NCBI GenBank assembly: GCA_030247855.1
Contig: JAPDRN010000043.1
Coordinates: forward strand, 1-64,000
Direction of reading: 5' to 3'
From: Knufia peltigerae
Taxonomy: Eukaryota; Ascomycota; Eurotiomycetes; Chaetothyriales; Trichomeriaceae
Length of the DNA stretch: 64,000 bases
Part shown: positions 23,662 through 34,273 of the stretch, piece after piece
Position numbering within the stretch: position 1 is the first letter of the stretch
Layout: every line of letters begins with the position of its first letter
Notes under the pieces: generated by a model
The model's database searches: none
What the model was told of the DNA's origin: nothing
Seen by the model: only the letters and a program-made list of their open reading frames with translations
Translations under genes and position numbers: made by a program

Positions 23662-26576
23662 TCACATCAAGCACGCCTCCTTTTCGGACGAGTGTAATTC
23701 ACTTCCGCCGACTCGAACCTTTTGACCTCTCGACGTATTGGGCCTGCGTGACCCAGGCGCCGCCGCCGCCGTCGCAAGAGTGGCGCGATTCGGGTCAGGA
23801 AGATAAACGTAAACGTCGATCAACCATTCGTACCAAACCTTGCGGTCGTCCGTTCGACGGTGCATCGTGACTGTCAGTTCGGACTTGTCGGGGACCGTCA
23901 ATGGTGTCTGCAAAACATACGACGATTAGCTTATCGCAAAGGTAGTATTCATCGTGATGGACAAACAGATAGGACTTGAAAGGACGAAAGACGAAAAAAA
24001 ACAAACAAACCAAGAAACACACACCTTGAGTGGAAAAAATATGGGAAACCAACTTATCATTCCTTCACTCTTGGCATCCATTGTATTTGGATTGGTTGAC
24101 AATTCGACACCCTTGTAGAGGACCGTTTCAAAATACCCCGCCAAACCGTGACACGTACCACGGTTGGGGATGGGAAAGGTGAGGGTCGAACTGCGAGCGT
24201 TGTGTGCGTTGCTCAGAGCACCGTCTCCAGTTGGAGTTGGAAGAGATGGGTTGGGATGTTGGAATGACCATGTCGTGCCGATTATGGGCGTCGGTGGGGT
24301 CGGTGGAGTCGTTTGTGACTGGGACAGGGACCGTGGAGGTTGTGAAGATCGCGTATGTGCTTTGGAATAAGGCATCGGTCGTGGTGGTGGTTGTTGATGT
24401 TGATGATGATGTTGTTGTTGTTGTTGGGTCGTTGACGAAGTTCGCGTGGGTTCTGACGGAGGGTGAGGGCTCGAGCTTGAGGGACCTTGAGATTCCGGGG
24501 TCATGGTGCTCAGATGATCTATGGCGTTGAACATGACGACGTAAGGGGTCTCGGGGGCGCTGGGGTTCGTGGGTGTCATGCCGTGCATGATGTCGGCGTG
24601 AAGCTTTGGCGTGGCGATGGGTGTTATGTGGGCTGTGTACGATGCGGGAATCGAAATGCCGTGGACAGGGTTCACGAGGTGTTGAACACCGTCGAGACAT
24701 TCAGGGGAGAGTTCATTGTCTGCGAAAGAACCTAGGAGCTCGGAGATCAGGATGTCGATCTTGTAGGGTGTCGATGACGAGCCTGCAGCGGCTGTCGCAA
24801 GAAGGTAGGTCGAGTCAAGAGATGGAGAACCGGTGTAGGATTCTCGAGCGGAAGCTGCAGTGGTGGCGCCGGTGGAGGGCACACCACCGTCCATTCCATC
24901 TTCCTTTGGCTCCTGGTTGTAAGTGCGGGAACTGAATGGAGTGTTTGCGCCACGAACCGGACCCCTCCATGTTCTCATGTCGGATTTGACCAGGTTGACC
25001 TTATTGTTCCATGTCGTGGCATTGTGTCTTTGGAGCAGTACATAGGCGTTGGGATTCTTCTCGAGCGCCCACATGTCAATCTCGACGCCGACCTCCTCGC
25101 TGGCTTTGAGGGCTCGGGTGACGAGAGGACCGCGGCCGGCTCCGACGACAGCCACCACAACCCGACCGTCCGGATTGGAGGTGGGCTTACCTTGCTCGAT
25201 CCAATCGTGGAGGGCGCGGGCAATGGCCCGTTCGTACCAAGCATACTTGACGGGGTCTTTCTCAAAGACCTCGTACGTGATGCTTTCCAGATTGACGGTC
25301 AAGGGTTGGAGGGGTGCTTGAAGATAGTCTTGGTATCCGGCGCTGAAAATGGAGAGAGCATCTGGAACAGGTTGCTTGTTCTGCAGATTACGCATGTATG
25401 ACAGGTGAGGCGTGGGGTCTTTGATATGCGGAGTTTCGACTGCTTCAGACAGAGGTGGAAACGATCCAGTGGTCGGGGCAACGCCGTTGGGATTAACAAC
25501 AATGGGTCCGGTATTGCAAAGCAGGAACCACGGGGGTGTGCGTAATGTAGAGAAACTGCTTATGAATGACTGGTGAGCTCGAGAGAGAACTGGATACCCT
25601 TTGGCATTCTTGGAAAAGATTTTCGAGTCCAAGGTGATCAATCGTACTGGTTCCGAATACCAGCGTGACTGAATAGGAGTCGGTGGAAGGAGTTTGGGTA
25701 AAGACAGTGCTAGAAGTACATTCTCAGTATTGGGTCAGAGATATCAGATGGAGGGGATGAAGAAGCGCCGGTTGGTAAGGTACCAGCACTTTCTTACAAT
25801 TTGCTTACCTATACACAATCTAGACGGATATTTACATATCGATCTAATCATGTCCCAAGCCTCCCATGAACCAAAAACATCTAGTCTCTTTGACTTTGAT
25901 TCATCGGGATCGGAGAATTGCTGACGCGCAAACGGGGCTAGATCGCCCATTTCGTCTTCCTGGTCGTCTGCGTTGTCGATAAGGGGGAACCAAATATAAA
26001 GCTGCATGTATGGGCCTTGGCTAATTCCATCCAAGATTGCTCGGGCAAATTCTGCGATTCCACTGTCGACAGCTCCTTGACCTCGTAGACGTGGACCAGG
26101 AATGACAACATAAGTGACACCGCAGAAAGCAGCATATGCCAGCTCTAGTTTGAGAACCTGTCGCGATACATCTGCAATAATAGGGTCTGGAGAGCTTAGG
26201 TCGATCCAAGAACTTGTGACCCCGATGATCTGGCTGATTGACTCTTCAGGAGTCAACGGCGTATCGGCTGGAGTGAGTGGTGGAATGACGATTGGTGAAG
26301 CATTCTTGGTCCTCGTGATGTCCTCCCCGTGGAGGATCGAATGTTGTGAAAGGGATGTGGAAAGAAGCGTCAAGACCCGTGAATGAAAATGTGGTGTAGT
26401 GATGGGACTAGTCACCATATCATACTAGACACATTGAAATCAGTTTTGGCCTTTGACATATGTGAACGACCACGACTTACATTGGCAGTATGGGCGGCTT
26501 GTATCGTTTCAGCCGTGACTGGCAATGCTCTCTTGGGATCATGGTGACCAATCACAAAGCGCGGCAGGGTTTCCAT
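23662..26576 (-). CDS. Protein arginine N-methyltransferase 5 (type II)
   Basis: Four exons: 26576-26481, 26424-25809, 25709-24025 and 23907-23662, all frame-consistent, giving 880 residues. The N-terminal TIM-barrel part runs from PRFVIGHHDPKRALPVT through YDMVTSPITTPHFHSRVL. The Rossmann methyltransferase core has the SAM loop VVAVVGAGRGPLVTRAL near 425-440 and the double-E loop ISELLGSFADNELSPE. The C-terminal beta-barrel is interrupted by a disordered Ser/Thr/Gln/His/Pro-rich insertion of roughly 90 residues, then resumes with GTTWSFQHPNPSLP and ends WYEWLIDVYVYLP. Homologues are Skb1/Hsl7. The enzyme makes symmetric dimethylarginine on histones and Sm proteins. It is divergent from uS5m with a 460-bp shared promoter. 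Confidence 0.93.
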
Positions 26577-27036
26577 TCTGAGCAATTTGAGATCTTGAGT
26601 CTCGTGGTATGCTCCAGAGAAGATAATCGAACCAAAAGTCCAATATCTGACAACCACTGATTGATTCTTCCGTCCCACCTATATCCAAGGGTTGTCAGGG
26701 AACGATACTGGCCGGTTCGGTAAGGCTATGCGAATAACAGCACCGTGTTCATCTGGAGTTGCAACACAGGTATTATGAGCATCCTGGCAGGTGTTTAATG
26801 ATTTTTTGCAACTCAGAAAGTACCGCAAGGCTCAAGAAACCAAGGCTCCCGATACAAGAAAAGTGCAAGGGAGGAAGAAATACCAACGCCCAAAACGTGC
26901 TAGCGTCTTCCTGCCGCCAAGATTCGGCGAGGCTGCGGAACGAGATTCGGAGCTCGACTTGAGATGCGCAGCAACAATTTATTTTGTCCTTTCGACCATT
27001 CAACCATTGACATTCACCGAAGCTGCTCAAGGCACT
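26577..27036. promoter_or_regulatory. Shared divergent promoter of PRMT5 and uS5m
   Basis: 460 bases between the two start codons. No TATA box was recognised. An open frame continues upstream from the uS5m ATG, but its residues look like random translation and the mitochondrial presequence starts at 27037. Confidence 0.5.
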
Positions 27037-28297
27037 ATGAGTGTCGCAAGATCCTCAGAGTGCGTCTCTTGTCTATTTTCCCGTCCTTCACGCCCTGCTT
27101 CGATTGCTCGCCGCAGATTCCATTCCTCCCCCGTCCATCAGAAGCGAAAGCCACGTTTTCCCAGTGTCAAAGCTGCAGTCAATGAGATAGATCTCAACAA
27201 AGCCGGCCAGGATCTTCTGAACGCAGAAGCAAACAAAGATTATGCCTCACAGAATTACTCGCCCGAGCAACTTGCCGCCATCAAGGTAGCACAAAAACTT
27301 ATCGACCCTGAAAAGCTGTACAAGACGACAAGCAACCGAAAAGATCCCTGGAGAGTTAAATACTACGATGATCTGGCGAAGATAGACCCCGTCGTGGATA
27401 AGCCAGTACAACACCCCTGGACAAATCTCGATGACAATTCGCGGCTGAAGACCGATGAAGAGTTTGAGGACGACCTCGTCAAGCTCATGCACGAAATCCC
27501 CAGTCCTCGGAATGAGGATGATTTCGATACAGCCCTTTGGGACAAATTCGATAAAAATCTTCGATTGACTGTCGGAAAAGAGGAAGCAGAAAGGCACCCT
27601 CGGACCGCAATGGTCCCAGATTTGCCAAATATTTCGCCTCAACCTCCCAAGACCAAGCAGGTCCGGGGTGGAAGCAAATTTGACCAGGAATCGCCTGCTC
27701 TTGCTACGTTGATGCACATGACTGGGCTGGACAGAAATGCGCTTCTCGGACTACGGGTCAAGTCAATCGTTCAACGTACAGTCGCAAACCAGACCCGTTT
27801 GGGAAAGATCCGAAAAACCTATTGGCTGTCTGTGGCTGGAAATGAGCAAGGGATGATTGGCATAGGAGAAGCTAAAGGCGTAGAGGTCGGAGATGCGTTA
27901 ATACAGAGTCAATATCGAGCGATTCGAAACATGAGACCGATCATTCGGTACGAAAACCGAACGACTTTTGGAGATCTGAGTGCCAAAGTCAGTGGAACCG
28001 AGTTGGAATTATACGCGCGACCACCAGGTAATATTTCGTCACAGTCTTGCTGGTTACTGGTAAGCTAATCAACGAACAGGATTCGGTCTCCGCTGTCAAA
28101 AGTACATCTGGGAAGTTTGCAAGGTCGCCGGCATCCACGACCTTGCCGCCCGCGTCACACGATCGAGAAACCCTATGAACACGGTGAAGGCGACTGTGCA
28201 GGCACTGTTGGGCCAGAAACATCCTGAAGATATTGCAAGAGCTCGGGGGAAGAAGCTGGTCGACGTCCGCAAGGTGTACTATGCCGGACAACTATAA
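27037..28297 (+). CDS. Mitochondrial small-subunit ribosomal protein uS5m
   Basis: Two exons, 27037-28027 and 28080-28297 (intron 52 nt), giving 402 residues. The N-terminus is an Arg/Ser-rich presequence (MSVARSSECVSCLFSRPSRP, then ASIARRRFHSSP), which favours this ATG over the one at 26791. The S5 RNA-binding domain starts near LLGLRVKSIVQRTV, with QGMIGIGEAKG, and the C-terminal S5 fold continues across the splice site in ELYARPPGFGLRCQKYIWEV and VTRSRNPMNTVKATVQAL. The long acidic middle is a usual fungal extension. Role: mitoribosome decoding-site protein. Confidence 0.92.
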
Positions 28298-28601
28298 CTC
28301 TTGTACATATTATTGTGGTGAATGCGACTGAGAGAGGACTCGGGAAAAGATTCTGTACAAGACATTTTATCACTTGATCCAAGAAGAAAACAAAAGATGG
28401 GACCCGTCACATTCGGAAATTGGTACTTGAATCCCGCGTAACACCAGCCCAACTCGAGTCCTTGCACGCCGAACGCAAGATCGCAGTAATTGTAGTTTGA
28501 ATTGTCGTGCAAAGAAGGAAAAATTCATTTGTCGTCGTGATAACGTGATGGTTTTGCGGCGTGAGAAGCGTCCCCCATTCCACAGCTGGACCCTTGAGTG
28601 A
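28298..28601. other. Short convergent intergenic region
   Basis: 3' ends of uS5m (+) and DAD3 (-). Nothing else is seen. Confidence 0.5.
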
Positions 28602-29085
28602 TCATCGTCGCTCGCCGTCTGCGAAACCTCCCCCTCCTCCCTCGTCGTCCATGGAGTCCAACTGCCCTTGCTGCAAGACGATACTGTACACGCTCGCCTT
28701 CATCAGCGTATAGACGCTCGCGACCTTGCGCTCCAGCAACCGGAGACCTTCCGCGATTTCCAGGGTCATCGGTCCGCTTGACAGAGTCGCCAGGGTCGAA
28801 GACAACTGGCGTGTGAAGGGTGTCAGCTTTGTTGTATGTTTATCAACGCCGAAAGTAAATCTCAATGTGTCACTGATTTCCAAACCACCAAGAAAAGAAG
28901 AACGAAAAAGACACCAACATGAAAGAAAAGAAACATACTTCCTTCATGTTCCTCGATAACCTCTCATATTCGTCCAAAACTTCCTGTTCCAATGGAGACA
29001 CACTGGATGATCCTTGTCCGGTGAAATTGAGGATCGAGGTTTTGGACTCGTTGTTGTACGTGGCGGTATTGGTATTATCATCCAT
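28602..29085 (-). CDS. DAD3: DASH complex subunit Dad3
   Basis: Two exons, 29085-28939 and 28805-28602, with intron 28938-28806 (GTATGT...CCAG), giving 116 residues. The family block is clear: SPLEQEVLDEYERLSRNMKE, then across the splice LSSTLATLSSGPM, and LRLLERKVASVYTLMKASVY. Both halves are predicted helices. Family knowledge: the fungal DASH/Dam1 complex couples kinetochores to microtubule plus ends. The C-terminus is a short acidic Gly-rich tail. The in-frame ATG at 29085 is the only good start. Confidence 0.92.
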
Positions 29086-29458
29086 GGCGCGTCCCAATTT
29101 TTCTTAGTTTACGTTTTCGTCGAGGCGAGTAAAAGAAGCAATTGAGTTATGTCCCAGGCGTTTTCAAGGTTCCAGCGAGAGAAAGTTCTATGTTGAATCG
29201 TTTTCCGCGTCGCGCGTTTGATTACCTACCTCGGAAAGGAGTGTATACAAATCTTGGCAACATTGATCAGACACAGTTGGAGTGGAGTATTTTAAGGTGT
29301 TGATACATACTATGCCTGTGTACACTTTGTAAAGTAAAAAGGACAAACACCTTCTCCTTCTCATATATCTCTAAACCCTTCTAGGATTCGCGATTTATCG
29401 ACGAGCAACATATCCCGCATACTATTTTCAAGACCCTGAAGACATCATATTTTGATAG
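29086..29458. other. Intergenic region
   Basis: Promoter of DAD3 and the 3' side of the membrane-protein remnant, both on the minus strand. No gene is seen. Confidence 0.5.
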
Positions 29459-30115
29459 TTAACCTAGGGGAAGATGAACCAAATGCCACGTCCCACCATC
29501 ACGATCTAATCGGACATGGGTGTTCCTTGCCGCTTCTTTCACCTCCCTCTTCGTACCAAGTCGATTGTCGTGGTTCATGCATTCCAGCAAAGGTAAAGAA
29601 GAGTACTTCCACAACGGAGCATGTCCGACGTGAGCTCGGGCGATGGTACTAAACAACAACAAAGTGACTACCACCCACAGTCCGATGGACAGGTAGAGCC
29701 AGCGAAAGTCGACAACGATGTATTGTTCCGTCGTGTAAGCGTAACCCGGCACCAACTCTGAGCCGGCAGTGTTTGTACGTACCCTAAAAGTTTTCAATCA
29801 TCAGCCGGTCTGTGAGTGGGCGTAAGAATGATCGACTCTCACCACATTCATGTTTGTCCGGCTCGAGGCCAAATTGTCCATCCGTTCTGGACGTGCAATT
29901 GAAGAATTCTCGGAGTCGTCATGTGATGAGCGTGACGTCGAACTGCTTATCTGAGAATCAGTCGAGTAGAAACCGACGTCTTCTTCTCCCTCGAGATCGT
30001 GAAGGCTTCCACTGGCGGTGGCTTCTCCGCCGGTGTGCATCGAGAAGTCGTCCGGAGTATTTGCATCTTCCGAAGACGACTGCCGCATCGAAGCAGCATC
30101 GTGAGGACAGCTCAC
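29459..30115 (-). pseudogene. Fragment of a fungal membrane protein (DUF3176-like C-terminus)
   Basis: The minus strand carries a segment (29797-29459) reading TTEQYIVVDFRWLYLSIGLW, a transmembrane helix and PLWKYSSLPLLECM. This matches the C-terminal pattern of fungal DUF3176-type membrane proteins (HVRW...PxWKSSxLALLF). An upstream segment (30115-29801) is Ser/Asp-rich and ends ERMDNLASSRTNMN. The two lie in the same frame but are separated by two stop codons, and the obvious donor (GTGAGA) and acceptor (TTTAG) do not share a phase. The large N-terminal ectodomain of such proteins is missing. It is most likely a decayed copy. A short lineage-specific gene with an unusual intron is possible. 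Confidence 0.4.
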
Positions 30116-30350
30116 CCCAGTGGGCCCATTAGAGGATGAAGGACGTGATATTCTGGGCGGCGGTGAGAGTATTACGAAGACGCCTCTCAGACTTCATATC
30201 AATTATGAGCCCGAATCCATCCCATGAGTCTTTGAAAGTCTGTAAATCGCAACGCTGGTGCCATGCTTGAAGGACATCTCTTGAACAACGTATACTCGCT
30301 CCATGGAGATATAAATCAGGCATGTATGTTCGGCGATGATACAGATACAT

Positions 30351-31151
30351 TGATCAGGCTGAGGCCGTGTCATTCCGCTAACGCTCTGGTCTCGCCCTAG
30401 GGTCCTGAGAGCACTTGGACCCTTGGAATTCAACATCGACTAGCCGTGATAGTAAGTTAAGGCATCACGAGGCAATTGAAAGGCAGCACATTTCAGCTGG
30501 CCTGGGTATGATTGGTCCGTATTCTACACGAGACATGTACGCGCGTAGCCAGACATATCAGGCAAACTCTCAACTTGTAGCTATTGGGATGGCCGTGAAG
30601 AACAGCTACCCTTGCCAATCGCCCTGCTGCAAAGTGGCTGAAGTATTGTACTTTGGTCCGTAGTGCCCTGTAGTTACTCGCTTTCCCTACGATTTGTCTT
30701 TTCCACGAACATGGGCTGTTTCCAAGGTTGAACCCGACAACAATGCATTCTATGGTCACCTCACCAGCCCTTCCTGCGATAAAACTGAATGATCAAATCT
30801 CGTATTACATGAAATTAAGGCACACTTGTCGAGTGTGACGATTCCAGACTGATCTATTGGATGGCGGAATTCCTCATTCTAAAGTCCAAATATTGACATG
30901 AAGACCGAATGGTGGAATCCGTCCTAATTGCGTGCCGAAGTTCTATCGTACAAGTTTCCCGTTGCGATAAAGGGATCGGATCTGCTCTTGCCAGCGTTCG
31001 AGAAACCCTGGTCCTTTCACCCACTACTACTGCAATGAGAAGGGGTTGGTAAAGCAAAGGTTCTCATAGAAAAACTACCTGTTCATCTATGATCACCAAC
31101 AGCTGCTTGTATGAAACGATGAGAGGTATCGCAGTTTCCAAGGCGTATACT
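30351..31151. other. Gene-poor stretch
   Basis: Only short open frames on either strand, none with recognisable motifs. It lies between the membrane-protein remnant and the DUF7924-like pair and looks like eroded accessory DNA. Confidence 0.4.
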
Positions 31152-33017
31152 TCATCGTTGAGACCGCCACAACGAAAATAGATACTCAGCAGAACTTGGG
31201 AGGTGGGGACTGGCAAATGCGAGCATGCAAACGTCAGTGACACAACCTAGCACAAAGATCCGAATAAACATGTTTGGAATCAGAGCGCCAATCAAATGTC
31301 CTGTTACCATGGCGCTGACGAACTTGAAGAATGATGCAGATTTTGGAGGCGCAGGTGGTACCATAACAACGTTGCTGTCGCTGAACACCGAGAAGGTTGG
31401 CGATGCCAGGCCTGGTGAGACGAGGCCGGGAGAGAGCGGACCAGGGGATAACGGCTCTGTTGGGAACGCTTCAGACTGATCGCTGCCATCCTGACAAGAG
31501 CTTGTGTTTTCAAAGCCCAAGGCAGGGCGGATTTCGTTGATCAAAGGACTTCGCGGAAGAGTCTGAGTCGCCCATGCCTCTTGCACCCCAGAAGGTATCC
31601 CCCTGTGCCGAATCGTCAAGGTCTCCTTACGCAGAACAGATTGCAGAGTTGTCTTAATGACCGACATATCGCTCTGAGTGGAATCATTCGAGCATTTGAA
31701 ATCATTCCTCAGATCTTGCAACTGTTTTTGAAGGTCTCGGATCTCATCCATGGCATGTGTAAGACGCTTTTGCCAGACTAAGTCGGGGCTCTGTGCATAG
31801 GCTGGGGGTGGAGTTGGAAGTTGTCCAAGTTGCGTAAGAGATTGCTTCCCAGGTACGGCAGAAATTGGAGTGCGTCCTGGGTGCCGGGCTGAGATCGGAT
31901 GATTCGAGAAATTGATGTCAGTCATGAGCGGACTCCCCCAACTCGCGGTGCTGCTGCTGACGGGAGTGAAATCATCATCGTCGAATCTCCAGGGTACGCC
32001 ATCAAAGGTACTCTGGAGACCCTTGATGATGGCTTCGTTCGAGAAATCGGTCGTATTGAGGGTGAGACGCGTGGCCTTGGGAGTTGGAAGCGGCGAATCC
32101 TGTTGCCGAAGACGCTTCAGAGCAGTCTTGATCAGAGGCAAAAGGTTTCCAAGTGCCCATTTACCAATTGAGTCGATCCATACAAGAAAGTGGCCAAAAT
32201 GCTCATTGTTGGTCAGATCAAACTTGCACAAGGGAGCCATGCAGTAGTATTGGCCATGGTCAATCCAGTGCATGTTGACTACCGCAAAGGTGTTCTCAAT
32301 GACACAAGAGAATGCAATTGGAGGCTCACGCATTGTCAGGCCTGCTCTGGAATACAACATCTGAAGTGCTCTCACACAACACGCACCACCAGTAGCACAT
32401 TGGTTATTGGCAATCTGGATACGGTGCTCCTTGTCATCATAAGCACGTTCGAAGATCAAGAAAGGACAGTAGACTGCAGCGCCAGGTGAGACGTATCCAG
32501 AGTCGAAGTCGACAGTGGTCCCTGTCGTGACCAGCGAAGAAGGCAGTATATTGAGTTCGTCGCTGGTCAACGCTGAGACGGAGAAACCACAGCCAAGGCC
32601 CGAACGAGGGATTGATAGTTCGTAGAAGGGACTCTTTTGATCGACGGTACGAGTCGGAAGAGTTTCGCGACTGAAGCACGGGATCATGCAACGAGCGAGG
32701 TTTGGTTCATCGTAACATGGAGGCAAGAGATTTGGAGGGAAAAGAGGCGAAGGCCCAAATCCCCTACCCATCCGCACCTGCTCTTGGAAAGCATGTTTAA
32801 GCTCATCGAATTTTGCAGTACAAGACACCTCGGCTTCAATCATGGCGAGAAGCCTAGATGGCAATTTGTCTTTGGGCGCTGAGCCAACGATTCTAATGCG
32901 GTGTGGTCCCAGAACATGTTGACGATAGGCTTCCCATTGAAGGTGGGTGCCGTCGTAGAATGAGGGCGGTAGGTCGGCATCAGCAGGAGGTGTGCTGTCA
33001 CCCATGATGGTAGCCAT
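31152..33017 (-). CDS. DUF7924-like protein with C-terminal hydrophobic segments
   Basis: Intronless, 621 residues from the ATG at 33017. The central domain (about 130-310) has the pattern of the fungal DUF7924 family: YCPFLIFERAY near 183-193, then ANNQCATGGACCVRALQMLY and a beta-rich AFSCVIENTFAVVNMHWID. The family has a suspected PD-(D/E)xK-like fold, and here the expected ExK reads E-R-A, so nuclease activity is doubtful. The second half is Ser/Pro-rich with a predicted coiled coil (LTHAMDEIRDLQKQLQDLRN), short PGLxSP repeats near 547-565 and hydrophobic segments at the C-terminus (FFKFVSAMVTGHLIGALIPN). Its neighbour at 34274-35419 is a shorter relative on the same strand. No function is known. 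Confidence 0.6.
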   Translation of the reverse strand: MATIMGDSTPPADADLPPSFYDGTHLQWEAYRQHVLGPHRIRIVGSAPKDKLPSRLLAMIEAEVSCTAKFDELKHAFQEQVRMGRGFGPSPLFPPNLLPPCYDEPNLARCMIPCFSRETLPTRTVDQKSPFYELSIPRSGLGCGFSVSALTSDELNILPSSLVTTGTTVDFDSGYVSPGAAVYCPFLIFERAYDDKEHRIQIANNQCATGGACCVRALQMLYSRAGLTMREPPIAFSCVIENTFAVVNMHWIDHGQYYCMAPLCKFDLTNNEHFGHFLVWIDSIGKWALGNLLPLIKTALKRLRQQDSPLPTPKATRLTLNTTDFSNEAIIKGLQSTFDGVPWRFDDDDFTPVSSSTASWGSPLMTDINFSNHPISARHPGRTPISAVPGKQSLTQLGQLPTPPPAYAQSPDLVWQKRLTHAMDEIRDLQKQLQDLRNDFKCSNDSTQSDMSVIKTTLQSVLRKETLTIRHRGIPSGVQEAWATQTLPRSPLINEIRPALGFENTSSCQDGSDQSEAFPTEPLSPGPLSPGLVSPGLASPTFSVFSDSNVVMVPPAPPKSASFFKFVSAMVTGHLIGALIPNMFIRIFVLGCVTDVCMLAFASPHLPSSAEYLFSLWRSQR

Positions 33018-34273
33018 CGCTGTATGGCAAATCGGCACAGGTTGTGCTCTGCAAGGTATTCGCAACCTTAGCCAGGCTTCAACAGCGGCCACCGTAAGGT
33101 GTCAGGAAGAAGTGTAGCAGATAAGGAGCCCAGAGTGATGCTATTCAAGTAAATCGGTCGCGATATCGAGCGGTCGCATGGAGGTTTGAAATTCTCCGGG
33201 TGATTGGGGGATATATAAACATACTGAACGTCTCTGGAAACAAGTCAAGAAGGAAGCAAAAGGTTCCTTGTCCACTTAAGCGCTAAGACTTGGAAAAATT
33301 TGGTGACAATGCATAGTATGAGAGATACCAGCCTCCCGTTTTACACCGACTTGAAGTTACGGGGCTTGTCACCAACCTCTCCGCAATTCGTGATAGAGAT
33401 TGTTTCCATCAACGGGAAGAACCCTAACCGGCTAGTCTTCAAATCCATTCAACGCCCATTCCTCTAAGATTGGGCCTCGACGGCTTGGGAATGCGGAGTT
33501 CCAGGACGGCACGGAGTTACTAGCGAATCCGAGCAAGGGTTTGGAAACATTGACAGGGCTGAGAGAGCTAGGTGAGTCTGTGGCCACGAAAAAACACCCA
33601 CAAGTCTCGGTATGTTCCTGACCTTGGCTCACCCTTAGCTCCTTTGATAGGGTCGCTTGGTCTTCATGGTGTGCGAGGTCCAAAAGGGACGGTAAATGTG
33701 ATATGGCATGGCTTGAGAGTGAAACAAATCCAGCGGTTAAATGGCGAGTTTGATAGGTGTGAGCCGGACGCCGACATGGTGAAAGTCCAGGCGCTTAAAA
33801 GCTTGCCGTCACTGGACGCCAAAACAACAACCTTGCAACTGCGAGGCGTCCTATGCAAGTCGAGCAAAGAACCTCTCTGTAGCACTCGGTCATCACATCA
33901 GGAGCAGTGTTTCCAACACGAGTGATAGCAGGCCCCTTGAAGACGGAAAGCAAAGAAATTGTGAGGCTTGTCCGATGGAAGAACAACGAGGAACTAGCGA
34001 AACATCATGGTCGGATTTAGATTTCCTTGATTGGCTTAATGCTGCACAGTATATTTATACGGCGAACCACTCAGAGATGGCGAAGTGTCCCGAGTGGGAG
34101 ATGTTTTGATCTATCATACATTCACAACACTACCCTCCGCAATAAGTAAAGCAACCAACCTTGTTCGCTCAAACATGTTCATCGTTATGGTCATTAAAAG
34201 TATAGATATGTACAGTCTTCCTAGCCGCATCACACGCCACGAAACACCAATTATCCTCAAGAAATACCTGCCG
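33018..34273. other. Gene-poor stretch between two DUF7924-like genes
   Basis: No supported gene. Several open frames of 60-117 codons overlap on both strands without motifs. The stretch contains an AT-rich ATATATAAAC element (33211-33220) about 195 bases upstream of the 33017 start. Confidence 0.45.
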
